Assembly (NCBI GenBank): GCA_949751835.1
Contig: CATKHK010000086.1
Coordinates: 62,001-126,000, forward strand
Origin: Blepharisma japonicum
Taxonomy: Eukaryota > Ciliophora > Heterotrichea > Heterotrichida > Blepharismidae
Direction of reading: 5' to 3'
Length of the DNA stretch: 64,000 nt
The position numbers and the translations under genes are program-made. Below, piece after piece: positions 13,830 to 24,669 of the stretch. A model generated the notes under the pieces. The model saw only the letters and a list, made by a program, of their open reading frames with translations. It was not told the DNA's origin and did not search any database. Numbering within the stretch: position 1 is the stretch's first letter; each line of letters starts with the position of its first letter.

Positions 13830-14339
13830 CTACTTAATAAAGCTCTGCTGATGTGTATCTATTAATTTTGAGTCATGAGAAGAATTCTCAGGATTCTTTA
13901 TATTTTTCACTTCAAATCCAGTGCTATTTTTAGCTTTTTCTTTTAAAGTCGAAGACACTAATTCATTAAGTGGACAAAATTCTAGCTTAAGTAGCAGCTG
14001 CCCTGCAATTTCACCTTTATAATAAATATAGACAATTTCTTCAATGCATTGCTCTGAAAAAATGCCTAGGAATGATAATTCTCTGCTTCCAATTTCTTCT
14101 TCAGGTAAAAGTATTCCATTATTATATACTCCGATTCTTGCTTTATTTTCTCCCAATATTATAAAATCAAGTTTATCATTCCATTGTGGTTCTCTCCCAC
14201 TTTTCATAGAAATTCTTGTTTTAGACCTTTGATTCCCTACTGAAATAACACAAAATGGACTCATTTTGCCGATAATCGCCACATCTCTATTTAGCTTGGC
14301 TTTTATTGGTCAGATGCTCAATTTCCCAGAAAAACTCAT
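13830..14339 (-). CDS. C2-domain protein, divergent (C2 array gene 1)
   Basis: 169 residues. I placed the start at ATG 14337-14339, because with TGA as Trp the frame extends upstream through MSFSGKLSIWPIKAKLNRDV, which matches the N-terminal strand of the neighbouring C2 proteins. Residues about 5-125 form a single C2 domain (PFCVISVG, EPQWNDKLDF, EEIGS). The acidic Ca2+ ligands are largely gone: the usual MDPYC is MSPFC and the second loop reads VYNNGILLPEEEIG. Ca2+-independent lipid or protein binding is therefore more likely. A short polar tail follows. It is the last of five same-strand C2 genes. Confidence 0.85.
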
Positions 14340-14454
14340 TTTATTATCCGATCAGATTTATAATTTATCTTATAGTATCAGAAAATCTCTAGATATAAAT
14401 ATCTTTCTTCAACTATTAAATTCTAATAAAGATCTCTTGGAAACATAAATATTC

Positions 14455-14898
14455 TTATAAATTAACTGGATCACTTATTACGTCTTGCAGCTCTTGACGT
14501 TCCATTTCTTTTTCATTTGCTGTATCTCTTGGTATAAACGATATATGGAGTCTGAGATGCCCTGCGAGTTCTCCATTATGCATTATTTCAATTCAATCCT
14601 CAGCCATTCTTGTGTTGAAAATATTAGATAGCGGGACAGTCACTGACCCTACTTCGTCGTCTTTTTTCATAAGTCGCTTATCCATAACTTTTATTGTGAC
14701 AGTGTCTTCATTATTTATTGTAAAGGTATGTGGATCATCCCAATGAGGATTTTTTCCACCTTCAATACAAATATTTGAGGTAAGCTCTTGACTTCCTACT
14801 GAAATTATGCAATATGGGTCCATAGTTCCAATTACTTCAACATCCCGAATTAGCTTAGCATTCATAGGGTGTACGATTAATTTGCCTGGATGAGCCAT
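14455..14898 (-). CDS. C2-domain protein (C2 array gene 2)
   Basis: 147 residues. The frame crosses an in-frame TGA (14593-14595) that encodes the Trp of EDWIEIMHNGE, the same position as EDWVEL/EDWIDL in its neighbours. The true stop is TAA 14455-14457. A complete C2 domain occupies almost the whole protein: MDPYCIISVG, KNPHWDD and VMDKRLMKKDDEVGS keep Asp at several canonical Ca2+-ligand positions. There is no signal peptide or membrane segment. It is probably a soluble protein that binds phospholipid in response to Ca2+. The gap to the next gene is 150 bp. Confidence 0.88.
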
Positions 14899-15048
14899 TT
14901 TTATTATTTATGGCCATTAAAAAGGACGAAAATTGACATAAATTTCTGTCATTAATTTATATATTTTTAAAATCATAATTCAGAATCCTAGAACAATTAA
15001 ATTTTCAAATATAACTGCTATTTTGAATAAAAATTAATTAATTAAGAG

Positions 15049-17985
15049 TTAAAGAATTTTCTGCTCATGAGAAGCCGTTTGGTGTTGCTTGGATTTTTCT
15101 TTCTTGGAATGCTGATGAATTTCTTTTCCCTGATGCTTTTGTTTTAAGCCAGTGTATTGCTCACCTACAGCTCCTTCTTTAACTGGTCCTTGCTGTTCTC
15201 TAAACACTCCTTCTTCTATATCTTTCTTAAGTCCTGCAGACTGTTTACCTTCAATTACATCTTTTTTGACCTCTCCAGTTTGTTGGCCTGGCATTTCTTT
15301 TGTCGCAGAGGATTCTTTTATTGATTCAGGCTTTTCATTAGGATAAAACATCATATTTATTTTTATATGGCCAGATGATTGTCCTTCATATTTGAGCTCT
15401 ATCCAGTCTTCTACCAATTTATCGGCATAGAGTTTAAATAATGGTAAAGCTGCACTACCAATGATTTTATCTTTTTGCAGCGCTTTTCTATCTTTCAAGG
15501 TAATTGTCAAATAAAAGTCTCCTGGTCCAACAAAGAAAGGTAATTGCTCATTCCAAATTGGGTTTTTATCTCCTGACTTACATTCTTCTGAGACTCTTTC
15601 AATGTCACTAATACGAAAAACGCAGTAAGGGTCCATTAGCTCAGCTGCTACGTCTCGAGTGATTTTGGCGTTGAGAGGGCGGATATAAATCATCCCATAT
15701 TGGAAATAAAGAGGCTGATGAGCTTCTTCTCTAGATACTTCTTGGGGTTTTTGCTCATGAATCATCTCTTCTTTTCCTGAAAAGCTTGGCTGAGATTCTT
15801 GAGGTTTGTATGATTCTTTAGGCTGCTCTCGGTATCTCATACCTTCTTTGGGCACAGCTTCTTTAGGGATAAATGATTCTTTGGGGTGCTCCTTGAACTC
15901 CATTCCTTTTCGATGGCCTGCTTCTTGAGGTTGAAATGCTTCTCTGGGCTGCTTACTGTATTCCATTTCTTGTCCTGGCTGCGCTTCATGAGATTTAAAA
16001 GCTACTTTGGGCTGATGCTCTTGAAACTCCATTCCTTCTTTTGGCTGTACTTCATGGGATTTAAATGCTACCTTTGGCTGATGTTCTTGGAATTCCAATC
16101 TTTCCCTCTCTTCGGGCAGTTTTTCATGGTGAACTGGCTTATGAATTTCTTCTTTAGGTAATTTAATATGACCCTTTTTTTCTTTTTCTTCTTTTGGAAG
16201 CTTTTTCTCTTTATGCAATTTTTCTCCTTTATGTAACTTTTCTTCTTTTGGAACTTTTTCTTTATATAATTCTTCTTCTCTGGGGACATTTTCTCCTTTG
16301 TGTATGATCTCTTCTTTTGGCATTTTTTCTCCTTTGTGTAATTTCTCTCCTTTGTGTAATTTCTCTCCTTTGGGTAATTTTTCGCCTTTGGGTAATTTTT
16401 CGCCTTTGGGTAACTTTTCTTTATGCTTCTTTTCTTTTTTTATTGGCTTCTCTTCAGGCATTTTTTCTTGATAAATAGGCTGTGCTGATCCTTGTGCAGG
16501 CATTTGCTCATGCTGAAAAGCTGGAAGTTTTGCTTCATGCACTGGCTTTTGTTCATACAGCTTTTCTTGCTGAACTCCTGGCTGTTGCACTTGTTCTTTT
16601 GATGGTTTTTGCTCATGCACTTTTTCATGTTGAATTAGAGGTTTTCGACCTTCTTCTATAGGTGATTTTGAGAATATATATGTTTCCTTCTCGATTGTAT
16701 GCTTCAATATTTCAGGCTTATTTGCTTCTTTAGGAAATTCTTTGAGCTCTCCTTTTTGTGCAATCCCTTCTTGCTGTGGTAGATGCTCTTCAGGTTTTTC
16801 TCCATAAGCCCTTTCATATGGAGCCTTTTCTTTTAAAAATCTTTCTTCTTCTACTACTGGCTGCCTTCTTTCTTCTCCTTTTTCATAGTGCATTTTTGGC
16901 TTTTCCAACTCTTCATGTTTTCCAGTTTTTTCAAGTGGCTCTTCTTTATATAATTTTTTTTCTTGCTGAGGAACTCCTTGTTGGGGATATTGCTGAGACA
17001 TATACTCAGATCCAGGTTCAACGCTATAAACTTTTCTTTCTTGTGTAGGAAAATCTTCTTTTTGGAGATGCTGCTGAGATTCTTCTTGTTGGTGCTTTTT
17101 TGCATGCCCAAGTTCTTCGGTATGTCCTTTTCTTTCATGTATAGGGATTTCTTGCTTTTGCTGGTACTGGGGTAGTTTTTCATGACTAAGTTCTTCTGTG
17201 TGCCCTTTTCTTTCATGGATTGGAATTTCTTGCCCTTGCTGGAATTCTTGAGGGTATTGCATTTTGTGTTGAAGTTCTTCAGAATATCCTTTTCTTTCGT
17301 GTATAGGTATTTCTTGTTTTTGCTGGTACTGTGACTCCTGAGGATATTGCTTTTGGTATTCAGAGCCAGGCTCCACGCTAAAAACTTTTTTTTCTTGAGG
17401 AAACTCTTCTTGACGATAAAGTTCTGGCTGTACTTCTTTTCTTTGCATCCCACTTTCTTCATAAACTGGACATTCTTGCATTCTTTGGCCTGCTATTTCA
17501 GGTTGAAATTGTTCTTGCCCTTGCCCTCTTTCATAAGGAACTTGCTCCTTTTGCAGTCCTGCTTTCTCTTCTAGTCTTTCTCCTTCCCCCAATCTTTCTT
17601 CTTCTCCTTCAGGCAGAAAAGTCATATGAAGTCTTATATGTCCAGCGCTCATTCCTTCAAACATTAACTCAACCCAATCTTCTATAAATCTGTTAGAAAA
17701 AAGCTCAAATAATGGAAAATTGGCAGATCCTATTTTTCTGTCCTTTGCAAGTGTATTTTTATCCCAAACTGTTATTTGTAGTACATCATCTCCAGGCAAG
17801 ACTTTAAAAATGAATTCTTCTTTCCACGAAGGAAGCTTGTCAGCTCCTCTATGCTCAACTGTTTGCTGCTCAACACTTCCTAACTTCAAAACACAATATG
17901 GGTCCATTCTTATAGTCGCTGTGTCTCTTGTAAGCTTAGCACTTATAGGTCGGATGCGAATTGTACCGGGATTGAAATTAGCCAT
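15049..17985 (-). CDS. Large two-C2-domain protein with repetitive charged linker (C2 array gene 3)
   Basis: 978 residues. C2A is at about 1-125 (RMDPYCVLKLG, LPSWKEEF, VWDKNTLAKDRKIGS). C2B is at about 760-885 (LMDPYCVFRISD, KNPIWNEQ, LKDRKALQKDKIIGS). Both keep Asp at several Ca2+-ligand positions. Between them lie about 630 residues rich in Glu, Lys, Gln and Pro, made of imperfect repeats: QEIPIHERKG(H/Y)(T/S)EEL three times, HQPKVAFKSHE twice, and a KGEKL(P/H) run encoded by 18-bp units. The linker has no predicted globular fold and several coiled or disordered stretches, suggesting a flexible tether or scaffold between two membrane-binding ends. Function is unknown. No known family of this architecture comes to mind beyond generic C2 proteins. 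Confidence 0.85.
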   Translation of the reverse strand: MANFNPGTIRIRPISAKLTRDTATIRMDPYCVLKLGSVEQQTVEHRGADKLPSWKEEFIFKVLPGDDVLQITVWDKNTLAKDRKIGSANFPLFELFSNRFIEDWVELMFEGMSAGHIRLHMTFLPEGEEERLGEGERLEEKAGLQKEQVPYERGQGQEQFQPEIAGQRMQECPVYEESGMQRKEVQPELYRQEEFPQEKKVFSVEPGSEYQKQYPQESQYQQKQEIPIHERKGYSEELQHKMQYPQEFQQGQEIPIHERKGHTEELSHEKLPQYQQKQEIPIHERKGHTEELGHAKKHQQEESQQHLQKEDFPTQERKVYSVEPGSEYMSQQYPQQGVPQQEKKLYKEEPLEKTGKHEELEKPKMHYEKGEERRQPVVEEERFLKEKAPYERAYGEKPEEHLPQQEGIAQKGELKEFPKEANKPEILKHTIEKETYIFSKSPIEEGRKPLIQHEKVHEQKPSKEQVQQPGVQQEKLYEQKPVHEAKLPAFQHEQMPAQGSAQPIYQEKMPEEKPIKKEKKHKEKLPKGEKLPKGEKLPKGEKLHKGEKLHKGEKMPKEEIIHKGENVPREEELYKEKVPKEEKLHKGEKLHKEKKLPKEEKEKKGHIKLPKEEIHKPVHHEKLPEERERLEFQEHQPKVAFKSHEVQPKEGMEFQEHQPKVAFKSHEAQPGQEMEYSKQPREAFQPQEAGHRKGMEFKEHPKESFIPKEAVPKEGMRYREQPKESYKPQESQPSFSGKEEMIHEQKPQEVSREEAHQPLYFQYGMIYIRPLNAKITRDVAAELMDPYCVFRISDIERVSEECKSGDKNPIWNEQLPFFVGPGDFYLTITLKDRKALQKDKIIGSAALPLFKLYADKLVEDWIELKYEGQSSGHIKINMMFYPNEKPESIKESSATKEMPGQQTGEVKKDVIEGKQSAGLKKDIEEGVFREQQGPVKEGAVGEQYTGLKQKHQGKEIHQHSKKEKSKQHQTASHEQKIL
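16328..16417 (-). repeat. 18-bp tandem repeat inside the C2 linker
   Basis: Five adjacent 18-bp units differ by only a few bases and encode the hexapeptide repeat KGEKL(P/H) on the minus strand. The last units are almost identical, indicating recent unit expansion. The length may vary between strains. Confidence 0.85.
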
Positions 17986-18256
17986 TAAATATGTATATTA
18001 CGGACATAATAGCCACAAAAATGGGAAATTTTTTTGTTAAACAAACTAGCATTCTGATCAGAGGATTAATGTGATCCATTTTTTCAATTTGAGAACAAGA
18101 ATGATAATCAAGAAATATATGGGCTAAAGAATTATTATATTAAAAACTAGCTTTATATTGTTTTAGCTTGAATTCAGATAAGTTAACTGTATACAAAGGA
18201 CTTCGACGGAGATTTTAAATTATATAAGAAATTAATTATTGTATATAATTCTATCT

Positions 18257-18739
18257 TTAATAGTCAATATTAAACTTGCAATTGTGAGCCTCAAAAGTCA
18301 TATCAGTTTGGATCTCTTTTTCTTTTTGAGATTCAGTTTGATTTTTCTGTTTTTCTTCTTCATCAAGTTCAATTTTTATTTGAATTCTCCCAAAAACATT
18401 TGTTTCTACTTTGAGATTAAACCAATTTTCAATGCTTTGATTCAATATGTGGAGCTCCGATAAATCGATAGTTGCCTTACCAATAATTTCTTCGGACAAT
18501 TCAAGGGAATGCTCCCATAGCTCAATGAGCAATGATTTATCATTTTCACTTATAAAGATTTCAATTTTATCATCCCACTTAGGTTTTCGACCACAACCTT
18601 TGCAGATTCCTGTGCGGTAAAAGTGATTTCCAAGGATAATTTTGCAAAAGCAGTCACTTTCAGCTGAAAAATCGTTTTTTGTAATTTCTGCTATTAAAGG
18701 GCAGACTTTTAAAGTACCAGAACATGGAAGATTTGCCAT
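18257..18739 (-). CDS. C2-domain protein, divergent (C2 array gene 4)
   Basis: 160 residues. A single C2 domain (about 5-125) is recognisable from CFCKIILG, RKPKWDDKIEIF and EEIIGKATIDL, but the Ca2+ loops have drifted: ESDCFC replaces MDPYC and WEHSLELSEE replaces the D-rich loop. A Glu/Lys-rich tail (KQKNQTESQKEKEIQTD) follows. The start ATG lies only 18 bp downstream of the stop of the preceding C2 gene, so its promoter must sit in or overlap that gene. I infer Ca2+-independent binding. Confidence 0.8.
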   Translation of the reverse strand: MANLPCSGTLKVCPLIAEITKNDFSAESDCFCKIILGNHFYRTGICKGCGRKPKWDDKIEIFISENDKSLLIELWEHSLELSEEIIGKATIDLSELHILNQSIENWFNLKVETNVFGRIQIKIELDEEEKQKNQTESQKEKEIQTDMTFEAHNCKFNIDY

Positions 18740-18757
18740 TTTTATTGGTTATAATAA

Positions 18758-19345
18758 TTAATAGCCACTAGAAGGGTAGTTTTGCGATGTGCCTGAAGAA
18801 TAATTGTATTGGCCTTGCTGTGTCCCTAAGCCTTGGCCTTTCAACTCCCCAGTATATATTTCTTTTTCTCCTAACTTCCCAGTGCCTTGCCCTTCTGTAA
18901 ATCCTTGACCAGTTGACAACCCTTGTCCTTGAAAAGCTCCTTCTCCTTGTGACTGTCCAGCAGGTATGGTTGGTCTAAACTCCATATAAAGTCTTAAAGA
19001 TCCTGCTTTTTGGCCATTATAAAACAAGTCAATCCAGTCTTCATGATATTTAGAGTCAAATAATTTCGCCAGAGGGAAAATGCTGCTGCCAATTTCTGAA
19101 TCGGACATAAGAGTTCTCTTATCCCAAACTCCAATATAAGCTTGATCTTCTCCACTCAATACAAAATTAAGCTGATCTTCCCAGTTTGGGAGTCTCCCAC
19201 CATCAGCACAGACTCTGGATTTCATTTCTTGGTTTCCAATTTTTACGAATACATATGGATCCATTGTGGTTAAAGCTTCTATGTCTCTCTCTAGCTTTGC
19301 GCTTATTGGGCGAATGATAAGACTGCCAGATTTTTGATAAGCCAT
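18758..19345 (-). CDS. C2-domain protein with Gly/Gln-rich tail (C2 array gene 5)
   Basis: 195 residues. The C2 domain covers about 1-130 and has many canonical acidic positions: TTMDPYVFVKIG, RLPNWEDQ, VWDKRTLMSDSEIGS. Residues 135-195 are a low-complexity Gly/Gln/Ser/Tyr tail with repeated GQG and TGQG units, a composition often found in self-associating or adhesive segments. There is no membrane anchor. It is the most upstream gene of the C2 array and is divergent from the WDR90-like gene, with 442 bp between the starts. Confidence 0.88.
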   Translation of the reverse strand: MAYQKSGSLIIRPISAKLERDIEALTTMDPYVFVKIGNQEMKSRVCADGGRLPNWEDQLNFVLSGEDQAYIGVWDKRTLMSDSEIGSSIFPLAKLFDSKYHEDWIDLFYNGQKAGSLRLYMEFRPTIPAGQSQGEGAFQGQGLSTGQGFTEGQGTGKLGEKEIYTGELKGQGLGTQQGQYNYSSGTSQNYPSSGY

Positions 19346-19787
19346 TTTTTGTTTATAAATTAATAACCAACCATATCGGAAATATGGAAAATTTATCAGA
19401 CATTTAAAATTGAAAAGGGAAAACTGTTGAGTTGTAGAAGTTAAGTTAGATTGATATATTTATGATAATTAGATACTCAGATTCATATATATATCATGCA
19501 GAAAAATAGATATAAATCAATTGCTATTTATGGAACTTGAATATGTTTTTAAAACAGTTTAAAATATCTATGTGTTCATTTTATAATTATAATGCTTTAT
19601 TTAGCTTAAGTCTAATTAATTTTTAATATAAATTTTCCTCTAATTCCACGATAAATATCTTAAAATAAAGCTAATTTTTGAGTTGGCTTATAACTATAAA
19701 AGCATCTTTGCTTGATATATTTATTAAACCTACTTTAAATTTAAATAAAAAATCCTATTATTTATAAGCATTTTCAATAAATTTGAT
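19346..19787. other. Divergent intergenic (probable bidirectional promoter)
   Basis: This 442-bp AT-rich spacer separates the divergent C2 gene and WDR90-like gene. It should hold both promoters. I find no clear motif beyond AT-richness, and no RNA gene. Confidence 0.55.
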
Positions 19788-22700
19788 ATGAAGTCAAGCG
19801 AATTATGGCAGCATCCATTTGTCGATGTATTCAAGTTTACTAATATCAACGAATGGAAGAATACTCAAAAAGAAGGAGATGTCTCTGAAGTGTTAGATAG
19901 AATCACAGGAAAAAGAGTTTTCAGACTTTTTGGATCAATTTCAGCCGCCAACAATATTCAAATACCGAAACAAAGATCTCAGCTGAAAACTTTAGGACTT
20001 ACTGGCCGCTATATCTACGCCCAGCTGCAAGTGCCACCTAATAAGTTCTTTTCAATGCATTTTGAGCTTGTTCTAAGCAATTCGAAAACTAAAGCTGAAG
20101 AGCCATTTAGGATTTCAATTAGCAACATTTACAAAGAAAGCAAACTAACTTCATCAGGCTTACAGCTGACCTGCTTTCCTAATGAAAAATGATTTGTGGC
20201 TTGCATAGACACGAAAGTAATTTTTGATCAATATTTAGGCCCGTGGATTATTCGTCATGTTTTAAAAGCAATAAACTTGTGCTCAAATATGTTTGTAAGA
20301 GGAATTTACACTTCAGATATTTTATATAATCACAATACTTTGCCAAGAGAAATGATGCTAAAGCTTTCACGAGAAGAAAGGTGGGAAAATGTTTATGATT
20401 GAATTTCATTCCCAGATATTGAAGAAAGAGAAGAGTTTAAGAAAAATAAAAAAGAAGACAGCAAAGTTAATAGAAAAGAGAAAAAGCAAGTCAGTAAAGG
20501 TAAAAAAGAACCTAAAAATGCTGAAGAGAATAAGCAGCCAGTTGAATTTTCTGAGGAAATTCATGAAAATACATCTGAGAGCTCAAAAAAGATATCAGCA
20601 GAAGAAGAAAAGCGAGAGTCTTTAACTAGAGAAAGCATTAAAAGTGATTCATTCAATCAAAGAAGGATAAAAGAAGTAAGGATTGTAGAAGCTCCAGTAG
20701 TTAAAGATATAGAAAAACCTCTTTTGCCTGATCCAATAATGGGGTTAACTCATATTATTGGCTATTCAGGTGGGAAGCCAGAAAATGTCAAATGGACCCG
20801 CCCTCAAAGTGATTTTAGTGCTTATCCAGCAGAATTTACCCAAGGATCTTCCAAATATTTAATTTATTCTTCAGGATGTGCTCTTGTCCTCATGAACCCA
20901 GTTACCCAAAAGCAACAGTTTTTATTTGCCCACACATCACCAGTTGTATGTTTAGCTTTAAGCTCTGATGGTAGTTTAATTGCATCGGGCCAAGATAGTC
21001 CTAACCCGTTAATCTTGGTCTGGCAAATAAAAACCCGAAGACCTCCATCTTATATTTCCCTTGCAAAGCTAAACAATGTCAAAGCAATTGATATTAGCGC
21101 AGATTCCCGGTACCTGGTAACAGCAGGGACTGATAGTTTAATTAAAGATGAAATTTTAATATGGGATATTACCAACCCTGGAAAAGCTGAGTTACTTATA
21201 AAGCAAACCTCAAATTATCATATAAATACTATAAAATTTTCGCCTATAGACACTTCAAAGCTAATGTCATGCGGAAAAGAAAATATTAGATCATGGCGCA
21301 TCAATGGAGATCGGCTCTCAGGAGGAGCTGTAGTTCTTAACCATCATGCTAAATCAACTGAATTTTTAGACTTAAGCTTTGAAATTTTTACATCAAGTGC
21401 AAAATCTGAAATAATTGACGAGCATTTAAAGAGGGTTTTTGTTGTCAACAATCAAGGGCTGTTATTCCAAATTAACTACAGAACGTTGGAGCTTGAAGGT
21501 GTTTTGCAACTTCATGATGCAGGAATCTACTCAATCGTTGTAAGCGAAGGCTTTTGTGTCACAGGCAGCAAGGATTGCTATATGAGAGTATGGCCTCTCG
21601 ATTTTTCTGAATTCTATTTAGAAGCCCATCATGAAGACACAGTTACAGCAGTCGATATAAGTTCTGACGGATTGCATGTTGTCTGTGGCACTTCTAACTG
21701 TACAGTTGGAATTCTTGGAATGACCACAAATGCATATAAAACTTTATTAAGGTCGCATACATCGAATATAGTAGCACTAGATGTCCATCCAAAGTTCGGC
21801 AGTATTTTAACAGCTAGCGAAGATAGAACCATTCGTGTCTGGAGCCCTGAAACTTTTGAAGAGCTTTATGAGTTTACCTCAATAGAAGATGCCCCTATAA
21901 CACTTTCTTTTCATCCAGTACTTAATAACTTTGCTTGTGGCTTTGAAAGTGGAACAATAAGGATATTTGAAGTAGAAAACACAGCGGTAAAAAGCGAGTT
22001 TTTAAACCATGAAGGAAAAATTGTAAAAGTGACCCATTCTAAAGATGGAAAATACATGCTCAGCGTCAGTGATGATGGGATTGTCTGTTTTTATGAGGCT
22101 AGTAGAGGATACCAAGCCCTAAAAACGATCCCAGTTGAGAATAAAGGGGAGTTCATTGATATATGTTTTGCTCCAAACTCAGAACAGTTTGCAGTTCTCG
22201 GAAGTAATAAGACAAATGTAGCTTTTTGGGACTGTGCAAGTATGAAGAAGAAATTTATGATAAATTCTGCTATAAGTGTGAGACAGATTATGTATTCACC
22301 AAATGGAAAACAATTTTTATTGATCTGCTACAAATCAAATTATAAGGTCAAATATTATAATTTGAAAGAAAATGAAGCTGTTCCTGTGCGAGAGCTCGAA
22401 AATATTCATCCTAACTCAGAAATTTCCAAAATAATGGTCTCAGAAAATACAAAGTATTTAGTCACTGGAGGAAGTGACAAATTTTTAAGAGTGTGGGATT
22501 ATAGAATGAAGCCTAAAGAGGCAACTGGGCAAGCATTTATTGGCCATTCGAATAAAATTACAAGCTTAATGTGGTCTAATGACAGAAAATTAATAATTTC
22601 TTCTGCTCAAGGAAATGATGGGATTTTTATTTGGGAGTTTAAAGGGGACATAGAAGATGCTATTTATGAAGAAAATATTGAAGAAAACGAAATTTTAGCA

Positions 22701-24653
22701 GAACAGATGCCTGAAGAAGCTGAAATTAATGAAGATTTTATAGAAAACGAAGAGGTTTATGAAGAAAATCTTATAGAGCCTCAAATAAGCGAGTCTCCAA
22801 AACATGAATCCCCTTCTTTAAGCCATCAAGCCTATAAGCTAAAGCTCGACAGAGTAATCGGCTACAATGCAACAACAAGCAACAACTTAATTTGGGCTTC
22901 AGAACAAGGGTGGTTTGCATACCCTTCAGGCCAGAAAATAATCCAGACATTATTACGAGAAAATGGTATCCAAAAAATTTTCTTTTCATCAGGGTCAGAA
23001 CTCACCACACTAGCAATTTCTCCTGACTCCTCTTTAATTGTAGCTGGATCATCCTCAGGTGTAAGCTCACCAATTTTGGTTTGGGATTCTTCATCCCAAA
23101 AGCTCTTAAAGTCCTTGACTTTTCATGAAAAAGGGGTTTCTCATCTGTCTTTTTCTAGTGATGGTAAATATTTATTATCTCTAGGTATCCAAGAAGAGCC
23201 TATAGTTGTGATATGGGAAATTTCTTCTGGGAGAGTAATTTCAACAGCTTTGCTAGAAAGTCCTGCATGCACCTCTAAATGGAAGCTTGACTCTTATGAA
23301 TTTGTAACAGCTGGACAAGAAGTGATCCAATGGTGTCTGAATTCACAATTTGATTTGCAGTTCAGGAAGCTAAGCTCGATGACATATGATTATACATCAT
23401 TAGATATATATGGAGACTTAGTTTCAGTAGGAACTGGAGATGGAAAATTAATTGTGTGGGATCTGATTACTTGTAATCAAATTTCTACTCATTTTTTGTT
23501 AGGAAATGAAGTAAGCTCAATAGCAGTAGGCAGCGAAAGGACAACTATAGGTGGAAATTCTAATCATTTGATGAGCTGGAGACAGAACTCGAATTCGTTT
23601 GTAGGACAAGCTGAAGTGATTGTTATGGATGGGTATATAAAATCACTAAGTTTTGAGCCAGCAGGCCATGAAGGAATTGCTGCAACCACCTCAGGGACTA
23701 TTTGGTACATCAATTGAAAAGAAAAAGAATCAGCCCGAATTGTCAGTAGCCACCTATATGACAGCCAGTTGCAAGCAGTCGTTGCTGACTCCATGATTAT
23801 TTCTACAGCTTCTGACAATACAATCAGACTATGGGAAACTGAGACATTTTCCCAAATAACGCAATATGATATCAAACTACCCTGCTCCTCATTAGCTTTT
23901 AGCCCAAATAATGAAATCTTTGTTGCGGGCTTTTCTGATGGCTCATTGCAATTTTTCAGTACAAATTTGCTAAAAAGTGTAGGAAAAAGCCAGCCTTTCA
24001 AATGCAGAGTTACTGCTATATGCTGGAAAAATGAATCGAGGCTATTCGTAGCCTCTGAAACTGGGGTAGTTTTAATGCTAAGTTCGGAGAATTGGAATCG
24101 ATTAACATTAAACAGCGAAGAGGTAGGGATGGCTGGTGGAAAAACCTTATCACTTGACTGGAATGAAGGATTTTTGGCAGCTGCAGCTGATAGTGGAAAA
24201 ATTAGTGTATGGGACTATGAAAAAATTGTGGACATTTATAATGTTTTTGAAAATCCTCATGGACTGGATATTGATAACACTGAAGAGTCCTTAAATTCGA
24301 CATATAAACTTTATAAGCAGCTCAATCAAATACATAGTTCAGCTGTCTTTTTAGATGAAGAAAATGTGGCTTGTATAGTATCTACACTTCAATATATCCT
24401 TATAAGAAATTTCTTGATTCATCAAACCACAAGAAGAATTGTCCTCAGCCATTTCCCTATTTCATTAGATATCAATCAATCATTGGGCTGCCTGATCATT
24501 GGATGCTCCGATAATAAAGTGCTTCTTTATAACCAAAATACTGAGGAAACTCAAGAAGTATCAGGAAACAGTGGTCAGGTTACCAAAGTCGGATTTATGC
24601 CAAACGGCGCTTTTTCAGCAGCAAACAGCGAAATCTTAATATATAAATTCTAA
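19788..24653 (+). CDS. WDR90: WDR90/POC16-like centriolar WD40 protein
   Basis: 1621 residues in one frame with TGA as Trp. The N-terminal about 200 residues are a CFAP20/DUF667-type domain: LWQHPFVDVFKFTNINEWK, EGDVSEVLDR, LFGSISAANNIQIPK and LGLTGRYIYAQL match the N-terminus of WDR90 and Chlamydomonas POC16. A Lys/Glu-rich linker (about 205-310) follows. From about 315 to the end there are two blocks of WD40 repeats, each in EMAP-like style (for example LFAHTSPVVCLALS, ITSLMWSNDRKLIISS). WDR90 lies on the inner wall of centrioles/basal bodies and binds microtubule doublets, fitting a ciliate with thousands of basal bodies. The length is close to human WDR90. No intron was needed to read it. 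Confidence 0.9.
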
Positions 24654-24669
24654 GAAATTAATTTTATAA

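Noticed and set aside
16068-17462. Long Lys-rich frames antiparallel or offset within the large C2 gene
   Set aside because: They are out-of-frame readings of the Glu/Lys/Gln-rich repeats. The main frame has C2 domains at both ends.
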